Shown here one piece after another: positions 43,884-56,706 of a stretch of DNA of 64,000 nt; within the stretch, counting starts at the first letter, position 1; each line of letters opens with the position of its first letter. The stretch comes from Gastrodia elata (taxonomy: Eukaryota; Streptophyta; Magnoliopsida; Asparagales; Orchidaceae). The notes under the pieces were generated by a model, which was given only the letters and a program-made list of their open reading frames with translations, ran no database searches and was not told where the DNA came from. Both the position numbers and the translations under genes were made by a program. The stretch covers positions 19,170,501 to 19,234,500 of the forward strand of contig CM028673.1 of the NCBI GenBank assembly GCA_016760335.1. Direction: 5' to 3'.

Positions 43884-45669
43884 TAGTGCCTCCCACCCAC
43901 CTCCTGGTGACCATCCTATTTTGGTTCCAGCTTACAAAATCAATGGTAAATCTCCAGTAGTAGGGATTGGGACTTGGCACCATCTACATTCACGTCTGAA
44001 GCCTCCGGCATCTCGGCAATCCCACAGGACCAGGTACCACTCTACCTGTTAATTTTCAATTGATAACTTGCATCTTGATTCCATTCAATAATGGAGTGAT
44101 TGTGAAGTTTGATCAGGCCTTATCGGACCTGATCGAAGCTCACTGGGCTTGACCCATGCAAAGGGGCATAGGGTCTGAGCCCCAGTTACTTCCCATCAAT
44201 CCAGACCTTCTCCTACCTCGGCTAACCCATCTGTGGATCAATCTCGATATGCTGAAGGTGTTGAGCTTGATCCCTAATTGGATGGTGGTCAATCGAGGGA
44301 GTATTCTTTCCATCGTGAACCCTTCGACCGTAAAAATGACAAGTAGGGTTCTGTAGATCGAGTCGCTGCCACTTAGGGCTTTCGACCTCTGTGTGTAGAT
44401 CTTGGCACCCTGAATGTGTAGGACTTGTAACCACATCAATCAGTGTGTTAGATCGTGAGTATTTAGGGTTTCAATGGAAACCCTAATTTCTATCTCTCGA
44501 GAAATCCCAAGAGATCAGGGACGATGCACTGTCGCTGCGGGCTGGGTCTGCCCAAGCCCACGCGGTGCGACAGTACTGGTTCCCGGATCTCATGTGACCC
44601 ACGCGATCTGCTTCTAGGCTGGCCCATCGTGTCCCAGTCGACCTGACAGGGGCCAGCGCCTTAATAATGGATTTTATTTAATTTAATTTGTATAAATATA
44701 TTTCTATGATTTTAAACTTTAGGATAATGTGCATTAATCTAGGGTTTGCCAAAACTTCTTCAATACTTATCCAAATATAGCATGTTTATATATCAAATTG
44801 ATCAAAAAAATGTGTATATTCTAATTATGAGATAATATTTATATTTCTGTTGATATATTTTTAGAGCCATGCATGTTTATGTCAAACATAGATTAGTCAA
44901 TAACTTTATGATTTGATATCAGAATCTTGCAAGCTTAATTTCTATGTGTTCATTAGGCAATAGAGAACAACATTATGAATAAATGAATTTCTGAGGTTTG
45001 TTTTATATTTTATTAATTGCTTCCTAATCACTTTTAGAGTGATTTGCTTAGATTAGGAGATCTAGACCTCCAATTTTGGAGATCTTGATGCCTATGCTTT
45101 CATTAGGATGTACAAAATCAGTTAGCAAGTTTATATCCTTGATTTGATGCCTCCTTGATCAAATGGGGCTTTGGACTTGGAAAATGACCATTTTGCCCTT
45201 GCATATGGTCATCTCCTTGCATAGGTTAGATGCTCTCCTTTGTATCCAAATTCTTGGTCCAAAGTGTGCTAGCACTTCTTGGACAACAATCTTTCATTTA
45301 GGATTAGTCAATTCTACCCTTAAGCTTGATTGACTAAGTCACATCTTGCAACTTAGTGTAATATCCTCCTTTTTGGTGGAAGTTCTTATTCACTTTGAAT
45401 AAGATATTTCCCCCATACCTTAGTAGTTTAATATCAATCTTAGGATGTGTGCCTAAGTCATGATGAGACTTAAGCATTAGTTAATCATTCCTTTGGAATG
45501 AGCCATCCCTTAAGTTAGGTTTAGTTTAATATTTAAATCTTTAGTGATCTAAGTCATATCTTATACCTTAGATGGTAGCACAATTATTTATAGAATCCTT
45601 GACATAAGTCATAGATTATGACCTATGGTTGTAGCTTTAGTTTCCATTAAGCTTCATGCACTAATCCTT
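43884..45669 (+). mobile_element. LTR-4, part 2 (leader and body)
   Basis: Resumes LTR-4 after RTB, beginning with the duplicated TAGTG. It carries the donor-like CCAG|GTACCA (44033/44034), a GC-rich patch at about 44520-44660 and AT-rich sequence to the solo LTR-5 site (TCCTT, 45665-45669). The ORFs at 44140-44439 overlap on both strands and have no recognisable domain. No gene is supported. Confidence 0.8.
44031..44038 (+). other. Putative 5' splice site in LTR-4
   Basis: CCAG|GTACCA in the GC-rich leader, homologous in place to the other LTRs. Confidence 0.4.
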
Positions 45670-46031
45670 TGTGGCACCTCACTCCCTAAGCCCACAATGA
45701 TTAGGCTAAGGAGCGGAGGTCACTTGTGCAAACCCTTCTCTTATCATTGGATTAGGTAAGATCCACAATCCACTATTAAGGGGAGGATGTGCACAGAAAT
45801 TTTAAGAGGATCAGTCACTAATTAAGATATACATACAGAGTGTGGAAGCTAAATGAAGTAAATAGTACATATATTCATCATGCATCACATAAGGAATAGT
45901 AATAGGATAGCTCAAAAAATAATAAAGTGTATAAAGTAAATCACAGTCATAGTTCCTGTAGTATTACAACATTTAAATAGTTTAAAAGATTGAAAGATAA
46001 ATCACTCATCCTCACAAGCAGCTAAAAGGAA

Positions 46032-46127
46032 CTAAGCAATATCCGACTCTCCTGGCTGAAGCTCCTCCTCTAAGTAAGGCAACTCTACTTCAACACCTAG
46101 CTCCTCAAACCTATCTGAATCTGACAT
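46032..46127 (-). CDS. LTR micro-ORF of solo LTR-5, 31 aa
   Basis: ATG 46127 to TAG 46032: MSDSDRFEELGVEVELPYLE and on, ending EEELQPGESDIA. It is the clearest match to the RTA micro-ORF (shared MS-S-RF-E and YLEE-QPGE), across different LTR families and opposite strands. The start codon is in the 3' arm of a 9-bp stem (46122-46146) with one G-T pair. Confidence 0.5.
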   Translation of the reverse strand: MSDSDRFEELGVEVELPYLEEELQPGESDIA

Positions 46128-48469
46128 TATCGGTTTCATAATATCAGGGCCCTAGCCAATAAAAGAAAAATTTTGTTAGACAATTATCTAAGTACATTTT
46201 ACGCTGAATATTTTACATATGTTATTAATGTCACCATTTTTATACTTAAGCACAACAAAAATAACTAAAAGCATAGGTGCAGTAAGCGTACAAAGAAACA
46301 GGGATAGTTATAAATATAACATTTATAACTAAGCAATAAATGAGGCAAAAGCACACCTCAATAACTAAGCAAGAAATGGGCATATACATGTATAGTATAA
46401 TAAGTAAAAATACTGAAAGTAAAGTCAAATCCTAAACATGTTGATGATCATATGACATATGCAAATTAAATGACAGAAATCTGAATATGGTACGTATAGT
46501 AAGTAGTAAAGTCTAGCATCCTATAAATACGTACAATTGAGTAAGTAAGTAAAGAAAAACAGCTGACTGAAATATACATCAGAACACGGTACACAGTAAG
46601 CTGAAAACTGAAATAGGTATGTAAAGACTGTCATATCAGAAAGTTGGCCATCGGGCCAGTAATATCCCCAAAGCCTTTCTAGGCTTTGGCAAACAGAAAC
46701 CCATATAGCCTTTCTAGGCTAGGGCAAATAGAATCCAGCAGCAGAACTGAGGAGGCAGTAAATACAAATACAGAATCTCTTAGTTATTTTACTTTGTTTC
46801 TGTGGATGGGTCCAAAAATAGCTGAGGAGTCAAGCACGTCTGCAATACTATATGAGTTCCAAGCTTAACACACACTTCTCAATGAGTAATGTTAAGCATC
46901 CTTATTACTCCTTACTCCTGTCTATTAGGGTAAATATGCACCTGAATCTACTAAATATACTAAACCCAAAGGCAACTATTATCCTAAGTATTCTTAGTTT
47001 TTATTTCATGCATAAAGTTTTCTTATATGATATGAATAAGGAATTTAAGCACAAAATACAAGGAATGTATAGCAACAAAGATTAACCAAGTAAGCAAAGG
47101 ACTCTTCTATACATGATGACACTGTTGTTATCTAATTTAACCATTCTAACTATTCTAAGTTACACAAGTTCAGGATCTTCAATTCCTACTATCGAGTGTA
47201 ACTTAGAAACATGACTTTATATATTAAAAGTATTAGAACTGATCGGTTCTAATCTAATTCAAACAAACATGAATACAAGTTCTATCAATGAATCATACAT
47301 CTTAATTTTATGAATTTAGACGTTCTATCTAAGATCTGATCAAGATCTACTAACTCTAGACTATGGATTAAACACCACTGAGATTGGGCTTAATCACATA
47401 ACCCAAAAAGGTTAAGACCTAAGATCTAGGTTTTAGTCTAAAAGTGATCTATTGATTAAGGTAGATCCTATTAAGCAAATTAAACCTATAGGATGAATCT
47501 CCTTATCCTACATCTAGGGTTAAAAAACAAAATAATCAAAACAAGTTGTAAAAATTCTAGAAACTAATAAAATTAATGATTCATTCATTGAATAACCTAT
47601 TTATCTAATGAATGAAATCTAACATATGAGCTAGTCCTAGTCTTAGGAGTAGTCCTAATGTGAGGTGAAAGATCCTAAGGAAAAGACTTAGAGAATTTTG
47701 GGGAATTTTACTAAGTTGACCTAATGGCTAATTTTTCTCACTAAAATGATTCTAATACTGTTCTAATACTGATTTGGGTGATTTAAAACATAGATTAGAG
47801 GTTAAGGGCACTTAACATAAATTTTGGGCAAAATAATCATTTTGGCCCTACTCAAGAGTCCAAAAAGTCAACTTTTGAATTAAGAGTTCAAATTGAAGTT
47901 TCTTGGTACCAAATGGTTTCTTACTGTCTAACATGAAGATAGACAGTAAGTATGCTTAATTTGGATAAGAAATAGGTCCAATATGTCCAAACTAAGGTTT
48001 TAACCTAAGGGGCATTTTAGTAAATTGCACTAAATAATATCTTAATTTTTATATAGTTTACTATTGGTTGCTGTTCAAGGATTCTATAGAGTTCAAGAAT
48101 ACTAAATTCTGAGGTCTAATGAGTTAGTTATAGTCATTTGAACTTCTAAGGGTAAATTTGGTAATTTTCTAAGTTAAGAGGGGTCAAGAAGCTCTAAATC
48201 TTTCATTTGGTGTCCAAATTCAGTAAACTCAGTGGATATAGCTTTCCTATATCACATTTAGTATTTTTACTTGTAGTAGACCTAAATTGGACCTCAATTG
48301 GCCAAGTTATGACCAAATTATGATTATGAGTATTTTTGTCATTTCTGATTATTTTAGGGTTCAAAATCAAAATATTTTTTTATATTATTGTAGGCACTAA
48401 AATTCTAAGCTATCTAATACTTTACATTTTTGAATTTGGAGTCCGGAAGACCAAGATATGGTCAATTCA

Positions 48470-48690
48470 ATTTTCTGGCCGCTGTGGTGCGCTATAGCGG
48501 CCAAAAATTGCATTTTTAAGCGCTAGGGTGCGCTATAGCGGTCCCTATATGAAATGGGAGTGCTGGAGCGCTCTAAAGTGCACAGTAACTTGGGGAGCTG
48601 CAGCGGATTTTGCGCTGCAGTGCACTGTAGCGGACCCAAATTCGCAACTCTGGGCGTTGCAACGCGCTGTAGCGTCAGACGGTGATTTTG
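48470..48690 (-). repeat. GCGCTATAGCG-type interrupted palindrome repeats in solo LTR-5
   Basis: At least five spaced copies of an imperfect palindrome (GGTGCGCTATAGCGG, GTGCACTGTAGCGG, ACGCGCTGTAGCG and others) in about 220 bp, GC-rich in an AT-rich setting. A similar cluster lies at 56270-56510 in LTR-6. Confidence 0.75.
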
Positions 48691-48771
48691 CCTAAGCGTA
48701 AACAATGATGGATCAACTTCTTGGCTTGATTACTCTCAACCTAGATCACTTCATGTACGATGTCATATATA

Positions 48772-48802
48772 GATGGAAAGGTCTTTTCGATACCTTTCCA
48801 TC
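48772..48802. other. Hairpin GATGGAAAGGT/ACCTTTCCATC in solo LTR-5
   Basis: Perfect 11-bp arms with a 9-nt loop, about 210 nt after the donor-like site. LTR-8 has a related hairpin (61950-61980) at a similar distance. Confidence 0.8.
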
Positions 48803-49004
48803 GACACCAAAATCGGCACAAACGGAGCATCCTAACTATACAAAAAATGTGGATAAATGACATGATATACAGAATGCAATAAAAATAGATCATTAAATTT
48901 AATCTATTGGAGAGCTGTAATGGCTTGCATACTTAAACATGGATGTCTAGAGATGTATTCAAGTATTTTATCTATATGAAGAAAACAAAAAAGAGGGGTA
49001 GAGG

Positions 49005-49012
49005 GGTACCTT
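49005..49012 (-). other. Putative 5' splice site in solo LTR-5
   Basis: Minus-strand AAG|GTACCCC at the end of a purine-rich leader. Confidence 0.45.
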
Positions 49013-51199
49013 AGTCCTTGAAAGAAGAGGAGGAAGGGAAAACTCTAATTTCTCCAAAAACTTTAGAGGAGGATAGCCGCACTTCTTCTTTCTCAGCAAG
49101 CACCCAAGGAAGGGGGAGGAAGGGAGGAAGAAGGAGGAGCTCAGCTTTTTGCAAAGGGGATGAAGAACGAGCTTAAGCTCCTTCTTAAAGGAAGAGAGTG
49201 AGATGTGATAGGGGCTAGGCCATCATGAGCATAGGAAGGAGATGTCATCATTTGGCAGCTCAAGGGTATGGAGGCACCGGCTGAGGTGATGGCCAGCCAA
49301 AAATGGAAATTAGAAAATAAGGAAATTGCAATTTGGGGATTCAATGATTGCTTATTTATTTTTCTTATTTATTTAAAAATTTTGATTTTTGAAACGTGCT
49401 CCGAAAATTCCCAAAAATTCACTCCTAGCTAATTTAGGGGTGAGGAACCCAACGACGAAGTCGAAATTTGATTCTGATGATTATTTAATTATGCTAATTT
49501 TTGGGGTATTTAATTATATTAAAATATTCATGAAATTTTGACAACTTCCAAATACGTCCAAAACATCACCCCTAGCTAATTTGGGGGTGACGATCACAAC
49601 GGTGAAATCGGATTTCGATTTCAATGTCAAAATAAATACCTCAATTTTCTAATTAATTAAATATTAAAATAATCCAAAATGTTGGATTTAGCTCTAAATC
49701 GTGCCAAATCTTTAAGGATTGATTCAAATAACTAGATGAACTTAATATAATGATAATTGAGATATAATTAGGTTAATATTAAGCTGGGTAACAACCTTGG
49801 GTTATTACATCCTTATGGATGAGTGAGTTCCTTTGCCTTAACCATGTCATAGCTTATGACTTGTGTTAGTAGCCTTCATAAGACCTCTGGTGTTAAGTCA
49901 CATTATATGACTTGATGTTTTTTTCCATTAACCTTGTGATTTAGTATCCTAAATGGATATTGATTCTTTTGCCTTAGGAAAATCCCCTTAGCAAGAGATG
50001 AATATCTCTTTAGTAATAGAAGTCTTAGAGTGGACTAATTATATCATTAGTTCATTCTAATCCTTCTTTAGAGTGAGATTACACTTAGTTAAATGAATAT
50101 AACATATAAGTGTAATTTCATGAGTAGAGCTTAGTATCCAACCTCTTGGCTTCACTATTAGACTTGGTCTAATGATGATGCTTTAGCTAGTAGCTAAGTT
50201 TAAACCTTAATAGAATAAGTAGTCAAAGAATCCTTATTCTTTGATGCCAAGCCTTTTGGATTCTAATTCATTGAATTAGAGTTATTAGTTATCCTTTAGC
50301 CTTGGTTAAGTCTTATAGTGACTTAATTAGTTTGCTTAAGCCTTCTTAAGTGATGCATGTCACTTAAGCATAGAACCTTTAGGATTCTTGATCCTTAGTC
50401 TATCCCATGCTTAGTATGCAATAAGTAGTAGCTGTATCCTTAAGTGTTAAATCATATATTATGACTTAGGAGTTAACCCTTAACCTTTAAGGTTGCATTC
50501 AAGTTAGTGAATATTAGCATTCTTTCCTTAGTTGCCTTCCTTATTAAGTGATGATAATCACTAAGTTTGGTTAGTTTCCTAGTAAGCTTAGACTTTTAGT
50601 TAGAATTCTCTAACCTTAGCCTTTAAGATAGTTTTGTGAAGGTTTAGCCTTAAACTTTAAGTTTAATTATTTATGAGTCTATATTTAGAATCCTTGAGCC
50701 TTTTTAGTATTCCTAAGCCTTAGCTCCTTACCTAGTTTAAAATCCTAATTTATGGATTAGCCCTTAAGTCTAAATCATTAATTAGAACCTTAATTAGCTC
50801 TAAGAGTAGATTAATAAGGACTTAGTTTATGTTTATTTTCTAAATAAATCAGTTCAAATACAAGCTTAAGATATTATGCTTGTATAGTCAGTTCATTGAG
50901 ATAAATTGGAAAAATTATTGAGATTGCATGATTGAGATCAGAATTGTAAAGGTGAATTGGTTAGTTGGATTAATAAAAATAATTATGTAGATAATCAAAT
51001 CTATTAGCATAATGGTTAGACTAAGACTTGTTAATGTCTTACTAATAGGAATGGATATTCAGATTCAGGTTGTATAAATATTATTTTTAATGATTTTCTG
51101 CATTTAGTTGCATTCAGCATTCAGTTCACACATCCAGTGATTTAGTCAATATATTTAAATAGTTTGGTATGGCGTATCATGTATATGTATGCCATGCTT

Positions 51200-51540
51200 G
51201 ATCAGGTGCCAAATTGGGCACAATTCTACTGAATTTGGGTGCATTGAGCTCATAGATGTTGGGAGCATTGAGCTCATATGTGTTGGGTGCGTTGTGCACA
51301 AAAGTCAGATAAGCATGATACATATACATAGATATATTATTCAGGAGCATTGGGCTCACTAGTTTTTGGAGCATTGGGCTCATTTGTTTCAGAGTATTGG
51401 GCTCACTTGTTTTGGGTGCGTTGGGCACAAGTAAAAGAGTATGTGTATGTATGTGTATATGTATATATATGATAATCGGAGTGTTGAGCTCATATGATTT
51501 TGGGTGCGTTGGGCACATTAATTTTGTTTAGGTACTGCAC
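51200..51540. repeat. Minisatellite with GCATTGGGCTCA and GTGCGTTGGGCACA units
   Basis: Two related units alternate irregularly about every 25-35 bp (GAGCATTGAGCTCAT, GGTGCGTTGGGCACA), spaced by T-rich linkers. It lies at the variable-repeat position of the LTR. Confidence 0.8.
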
Positions 51541-51875
51541 AGTACATTTCAGTTATGTGCTTTTGGAGCACATTTCAGTTTCAATTCAGTTCAACTAGTT
51601 CAATTTTAGTCTAGTTCAATTGCAAATTCATTTTAGATTGTTTATAGTTTGATGCCGCATTATGGTATTGGTACAGTTACTTGCTTTCAGTGCTTTTAGT
51701 ACTTGCAGTAGTTGCTTTCTATTTTAGTTAACTTTATTTTTGTATTTACTACTTAAAGTTAAAATCCATATAACTTAATTGAATGCATTTTAGTGAGCCT
51801 AAAATGCACTTAGACTCATTGTCTAAGTAAGATTTTCTCTGTTTGGCTGGGGCCCAGGCATTTGCAAAACTGGCA

Positions 51876-51962
51876 ATATCAAATTTAGGTAGCTTTGAAG
51901 AACCCTTATTCGTGGAGCTACAGGAGGCTAACGAAGAGGTGAAGCACTGTGTTGCTGCGTAG
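51876..51962 (+). pseudogene. Decayed LTR micro-ORF of LTR-4
   Basis: 29 codons in register with the other micro-ORFs. ATG has become ATA, but the reading (ISNLGSFEEPLFVELQEANE and on) is otherwise open to TAG 51962. Confidence 0.4.
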
Positions 51963-52095
51963 CTGTGGCAGTCTGCTCCCTTTGAGTTTTCCTGCTTTTG
52001 GTGAGATGATAGTTTACTTTCAGCTTTTCATTAAAGTTTGTAATAAATCAATATCTGGATGTGTTTTTCTGTCTTATTTTATGAGATGTATGTCA

Positions 52096-55000
52096 AAATG
52101 ATAGTTTACTTTCAACTTATGAATATGCATTATGTAAATCTTTCAAGGCTAACATAGAACAATCATCACTATTCTATGTTTCATCTAATATGTCAAAATA
52201 AATGCCTCAAGATAAGAAAAGCAAAGTATACAAATATAAGGTGTAAATAGTACTACACAAAACTCTGTGATATCACTTGTTTTTGAATTCAATTCATTCT
52301 AACTACTCTGAGAGGATACAAGCTTAGGATTTATATTATTCAGCTATCAAGTTAAAACTCAGAACATCGGCCATATAAAGTTTAAAGTAATTAGAACTAA
52401 TTCAATTCTAACATAGTTCAATCAATGATGCTTACATAAGTTGAATAATAAATCAACATCCTAACTGATGAATTTAAATAACCCCAAGCCAATCTTGATT
52501 AAGATAGATCAAAATTAAGGGATTAAGACTCCAAATATTTGGGTTGAACCTCTTAATCCAATAGGTTCTAAGACTAAGGTTAAAGGAATGACCCTAACTC
52601 TAACGTACTACAATTAGGGTTATCTTATTAAGCAAAGTCAAGATTAATAAGATGGATCTCTAAACTTAGACTACAATTTAAATATAAAATAATTAGAATA
52701 AAGGATGAAATCTAAAAACTAATAAAACTAAGGTTTCATAAATTGAGTAATCCATTTATCCAATGAATGAAATCTAACCTAATTTCTATTATTATTCCTT
52801 AAGGAAGGCTTTCTTGAAGTTAAAGAAAATTCTAAGGAAAGGATTTATGATAAAGTGAACATTTAAGCATTAATGTTAATTAATATTAACTATATATATA
52901 TTTTGGATGTAATTATCTTATAAAAGGCATAAGGTGGGCTAGATTCCACCTTATGAAGCCATTAAAATGACTTAGGGAGTTTTAAGAAAAAAATTAGGGT
53001 TTTTCTTATAAAAAAATAAATTAATGAATCTAAAATTTCTAGAATTGATTTTAAATCAGTTATCTTACTAATTTTAGTGATTATATTAGCTTTCTAAGGT
53101 TAAAGGATACATAAACCTAAATTTGGGCAAATTAGCCATTTTGCCCCTATTTAAGGGTCTAAAATACTACTTTATGATTTAGAGTTCTAATTTAAATTTT
53201 ATAAATGGAAAATGGTTACTTACTATCTAATATAAGGATAGACAATAAGTACACCCAAATCAGATAAAGATTAAGCCTAATGAGCTCAATTTAAGATTAT
53301 AGCTCATTAAGGGTAATTTAGTAATTTTACTTAGTGAAATGCAAAAATTCTATTATACTACTATAATTTTGCTGACTAAAGATTCTATAGAGTCTAAGAT
53401 CACTAAATTATGAGGTCAATTGGCCAAGTTATGGCCAAAATAATATTGGGGTCTAATTGTTAAAATTAGGAATTATAGAAAATGTCCAAAAACCTAACTT
53501 TCTCAAAAGATGTCTAAGTTTAGCAAACTCAATGGCTATAGCTTTTCTATAACATACTGAGTGCAATGACTAGGAGTAGAGCCAATTTGAACTCCATTTG
53601 GTTAAGTTATGAGCTAATCAAATTTTGGGGTAATTATGGAAAATTAGAGATCTAATTATCAAAACTAATCATCTTTATAGTTTATTGTTAATTATATTTT
53701 CTTGATCAAAATGATATATTGGATGACCTAATTTGGAGTTAAAATGATCAAGTTATGGCTAAATGAAGTTTCTAGGATTTAAAAGAAATTAAGAAAAGGG
53801 ACCCAAAAGTCATTAGTCAAATACTACTTCAAATAGCAAATTTAACATTATCAACACAATCTTGGCATTCTCCTGATTAAAATGAGACCTATTTTGGCTA
53901 TATTTGGAGCTAAGGTTGCAAAGTTATGGATGTTTGAAGATTATGGCTAATTAGGTTATTAAATAGGGGTCCTAAATATCACTATGTTAAATACTCATCC
54001 AATTGAAAATTTGATACTACCATAATATTCTTTACATTTTTCTGATTTAAAAAATATATATATTTAATATATTTGAATCTGTGGATTAAGAGATATGAGG
54101 GTTTAAAGATTCTGTTAATTAAATTTAATTTAAGTAACTGATTTAATTAATTTTGCTAATATAACTAATTCTACATATTTCTAACAGCAATGAGACCCAC
54201 ACTATTATTAGGCACCAGGGCGATAGCGGGCCCCACGGAAGATTGCGGGCAAGAGGGGCCCTCTAGCACCTACTACGCTGGTCCAAGGGAAAGGATCGAA
54301 AGCCCATTTACTGGAATTCCAGGCCCAACCCATTGACGGGTCAGCCCGAACTGTGGCCTTTTTCTCAATGGGGAAAACAAGGACGCAACAATCAAAAATT
54401 ATAAGGCATCATAGCAATGCAGTGTTGATGGCAATGATGATGGTGCAAGGTCTAGACGAACGGTCTCAACATCACCTTCAACTTGGACATCAGGACTCTC
54501 ATCAGAGGATCAAATGAAGCTCAAAAGCTGAATCCATAGACTTTGATCCTATGACTATCGATTATATCCAATGCCATTCAAATTCAACAATTTGATTTAA
54601 TGATCAATAATCGATCACAACAAAAAGAAAATAACTTGTATAGAACAGTAGAATTGAAATTAGAAGTATTATGATCGGATGGTACTGAGCTTATGGTTCA
54701 TAATTTGATGATCAAATCAAGTGTAAATGAATTCGATCGTTCATCCAAGGGAAAGGATCGAAAGCCCATTTACTGGAATTCCAGGCCCAACCCATTGACG
54801 GGTCAGCCCGAACCGTGGCCTTTTTCTCAATGGGGAAAATAAGGACGCAACAATCAAAAATTATAGGGCATCATAGCAATGCAGTGTTGATGGCAATGAT
54901 GATGGTGCAAGGTCTAGACGAACGGTCTCAACATCACCTTCAACTTGGACATCAAGACTCTCATCAGAGGATCAAATGAAGCTCAAAAGCTAAATCCATA

Positions 55001-56104
55001 GACTTTGATCCTGTGACTATCGATTATATCCAATGCCATTCAAATTCAACAATTTGATTTAATGATCAATAATCGATCACAACAAAAAGAAAATAACTTG
55101 TATAGAATAGTAGAATTGAAATTAGAAGTATTATGATCGGATGGTACTGAGCTTATGGTTCATAATTTGATGATCGAATCGAGTGCAAATGAACTCGATC
55201 GTTCGTCAAATAGGTTCATAGATAGCTGCAATCAAAATCGAACTAATGCAATGGAAATTGAAGGCAGAACGAGGGGGAAAATGTAGGTACTCGATTGAGC
55301 TTTTTGTCGAGCTGCAGGTCGAAGAGGGAGATGCGATTTCTGAATTTCCAAGCCATAAATCCTTATTCCCGATAATGCCAATGGGATTTTGAGATTAGAG
55401 AGGATAACGGCAGAATCCACGAAACTTTGGGGGTGTCAACAGGTGCTGGCTCGGGGGCAAGCGAAGTGTGTCGGTGTGTGCAATACACGTTGCACGTGAT
55501 AGCAAGGTGGCAGGGACAATAGCTCTGTCATTTGAATAAATGATTAGATGGCACAAATTTGTCGTCAGATTTGACGGAGAAAGAAATGGAGAGGCGGTTA
55601 ATTGGGGGAGCCATTACAAAGGGCTTAGAAATTATATTATTAAATCAATTTTAATTGATTCTTTTGATTAAATTTGACTGATTAATGGCATTCCAAAAAT
55701 TTCCAATAAATCACCCTTAGCTAATTGAAGAGCGATGAATACAACGGTGAAATTGAATTTTGATTTCGATGAGTATTTATTTATTCAAATTTTTGGGGTA
55801 TTTAAAATATATTAAAATATTTGCTAAAAATATAATGACTTTTAAATGCTTCCAAAGCATTACCCCTAGCTAATTTGAGAGTAATAAATATAATGGTGAA
55901 GTCAAATTTTTAATTTGAAGTCAATTTAGATAAGTCAAATTCTTGTGTTCCTAAAATTCCCAAAATCAATGTTTGATCTATTTGACATCTGATTTGGACC
56001 AAAACTTTAGAGTAGATTCCTAATGACTTGATTAGAGTGTTTGAACTAAGATCAGGACCCAATCAATCCCTAGGTGACTAGGGTAACAACATATGGTTAT
56101 TAAA
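52096..56104 (-). mobile_element. 5' LTR of RTC, part 2 (5' portion)
   Basis: Continues the LTR begun at 21582: its first sequence (ATGAATATGCATTATG, then AACATAGAACAATCATC) matches the RTB LTR just beyond that LTR's tandem array. It holds an AT-rich body, a GC-rich segment at about 54185-54380, a 462-bp tandem duplication (54282-55205), the U3 doublet (55858-55882, 55710-55735) and the decayed LTR end GGTTATTAAA at 56104. The left border is approximate. The short ORF at 55232-55420 has no domain. Confidence 0.8.
54282..55205. repeat. 462-bp tandem duplication in the RTC LTR
   Basis: 54282-54743 is repeated at 54744-55205 with only a handful of differences. Both copies start TCCAAGGGAAAGGATCG. 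The unit spans the GC-rich leader/promoter part of the LTR, so the duplication happened recently compared with the decay of the element. Confidence 0.93.
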
Positions 56105-56269
56105 ACCTTTCTTAGGGCTTCACCATGGGATCTCCTCCTCACAGTAGCCAAAGCCTCTCAATCTGAAATGCCAACTTAGAAAACTCTTCCCAACTTGTTT
56201 CCTTAAGTACCCAGCTTATTTTCAAATCTCAAATGGTCCAAAATGTCCTCCAAATTACTTATGGCATAA

Positions 56270-56510
56270 CCTGAATCGAAGCAGAATTCTGCCAGGCACT
56301 ACAGTGCGCCATAGTGCCTGGGTCTCGGGTAGTCAAGCGTTGCGATGCACTGTAGCACCAAATTCTACTGTGAGGCGCTAGAGCACTGATTTCCACTGCG
56401 ACACGTGTTAGCACCTGCTTCTCTATTTGCCTACCGCTAAGACGCATGATAGCGCCTCTGTCTCAGGTGAGGGAGTGCTAAGGTGCGCCACGGCGTGCGC
56501 AGCACCTGTG
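56270..56510 (+). repeat. GCGCYATAGYGC-type palindrome cluster in LTR-6
   Basis: Several imperfect palindromes (CACTACAGTGCGCCATAGTG, GATGCACTGTAGCACC, GAGGCGCTAGAGCAC) spaced by about 40-50 bp. Related to 48470-48690. Confidence 0.65.
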
Positions 56511-56619
56511 CTGTTCCTAGACTTCTCACCTAATTCTGAATAACCTCGGAACCTCCCAAAATCTCATCTAAGCACCATCAACATCTCCATGATGGACTAA
56601 GTGGTCTCCACAACACAAC

Positions 56620-56706
56620 ATGTCAGATTTTGAGCTTCTTGAAGTGGTAGTACTGGGTGAGGAGCTGGCCCATGAGGAGGACCTTTCTGCTGGTGTGGAT
56701 ATTTAG
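56620..56706 (+). CDS. LTR micro-ORF of LTR-6, 28 aa
   Basis: ATG 56620 to TAG 56706: MSDFELLEVVVLGEELAHEE and on, acidic, same length as in four other LTR copies. The hairpin around the start codon is not obvious here. Confidence 0.4.
   Translation: MSDFELLEVVVLGEELAHEEDLSAGVDI

Larger units (their letters stand above)
45670..49809 (-). mobile_element. Solo LTR-5, 4140 bp, in LTR-4
   Basis: Ends TGTGGCACC and GGTTATTACA; perfect duplication TCCTT (45665-45669, 49810-49814). In LTR sense: U3 doublet (49589-49567, 49443-49420), purine-rich leader with donor AAG|GTACCC (49010/49009), an 11-bp-stem hairpin (48802-48772), GCGCTATAGCG-type repeats (48690-48470), AT-rich body, paired AAAGCCTTTCTAGGC repeats (46730-46655), palindromic block (46203-46171) and an intact micro-ORF (46127-46032). 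No internal region. The ORFs at 46246-49344 have no recognisable domains. Confidence 0.94.
49810..52095 (+). mobile_element. LTR-4, part 3 (3' portion)
   Basis: AT-rich body, then a tandem repeat of GCATTGGGCTCA/GTGCGTTGGGCACA units (51200-51540), the conserved block CTAAAATGCACTTAGAC (51799-51815), TTGGCTGGGGCCC, and a decayed micro-ORF (51876-51962). The 3' end of the LTR appears lost: no terminal CACA is seen before RTC LTR sequence takes over near 52096. The ORF at 51177-51518 is a translation of the repeat. Confidence 0.75.

Noticed and set aside
51177..51518. 113-codon ORF on the minus strand
   Set aside because: It is a translation of the minisatellite (repeated AP..SELN) and not a gene.
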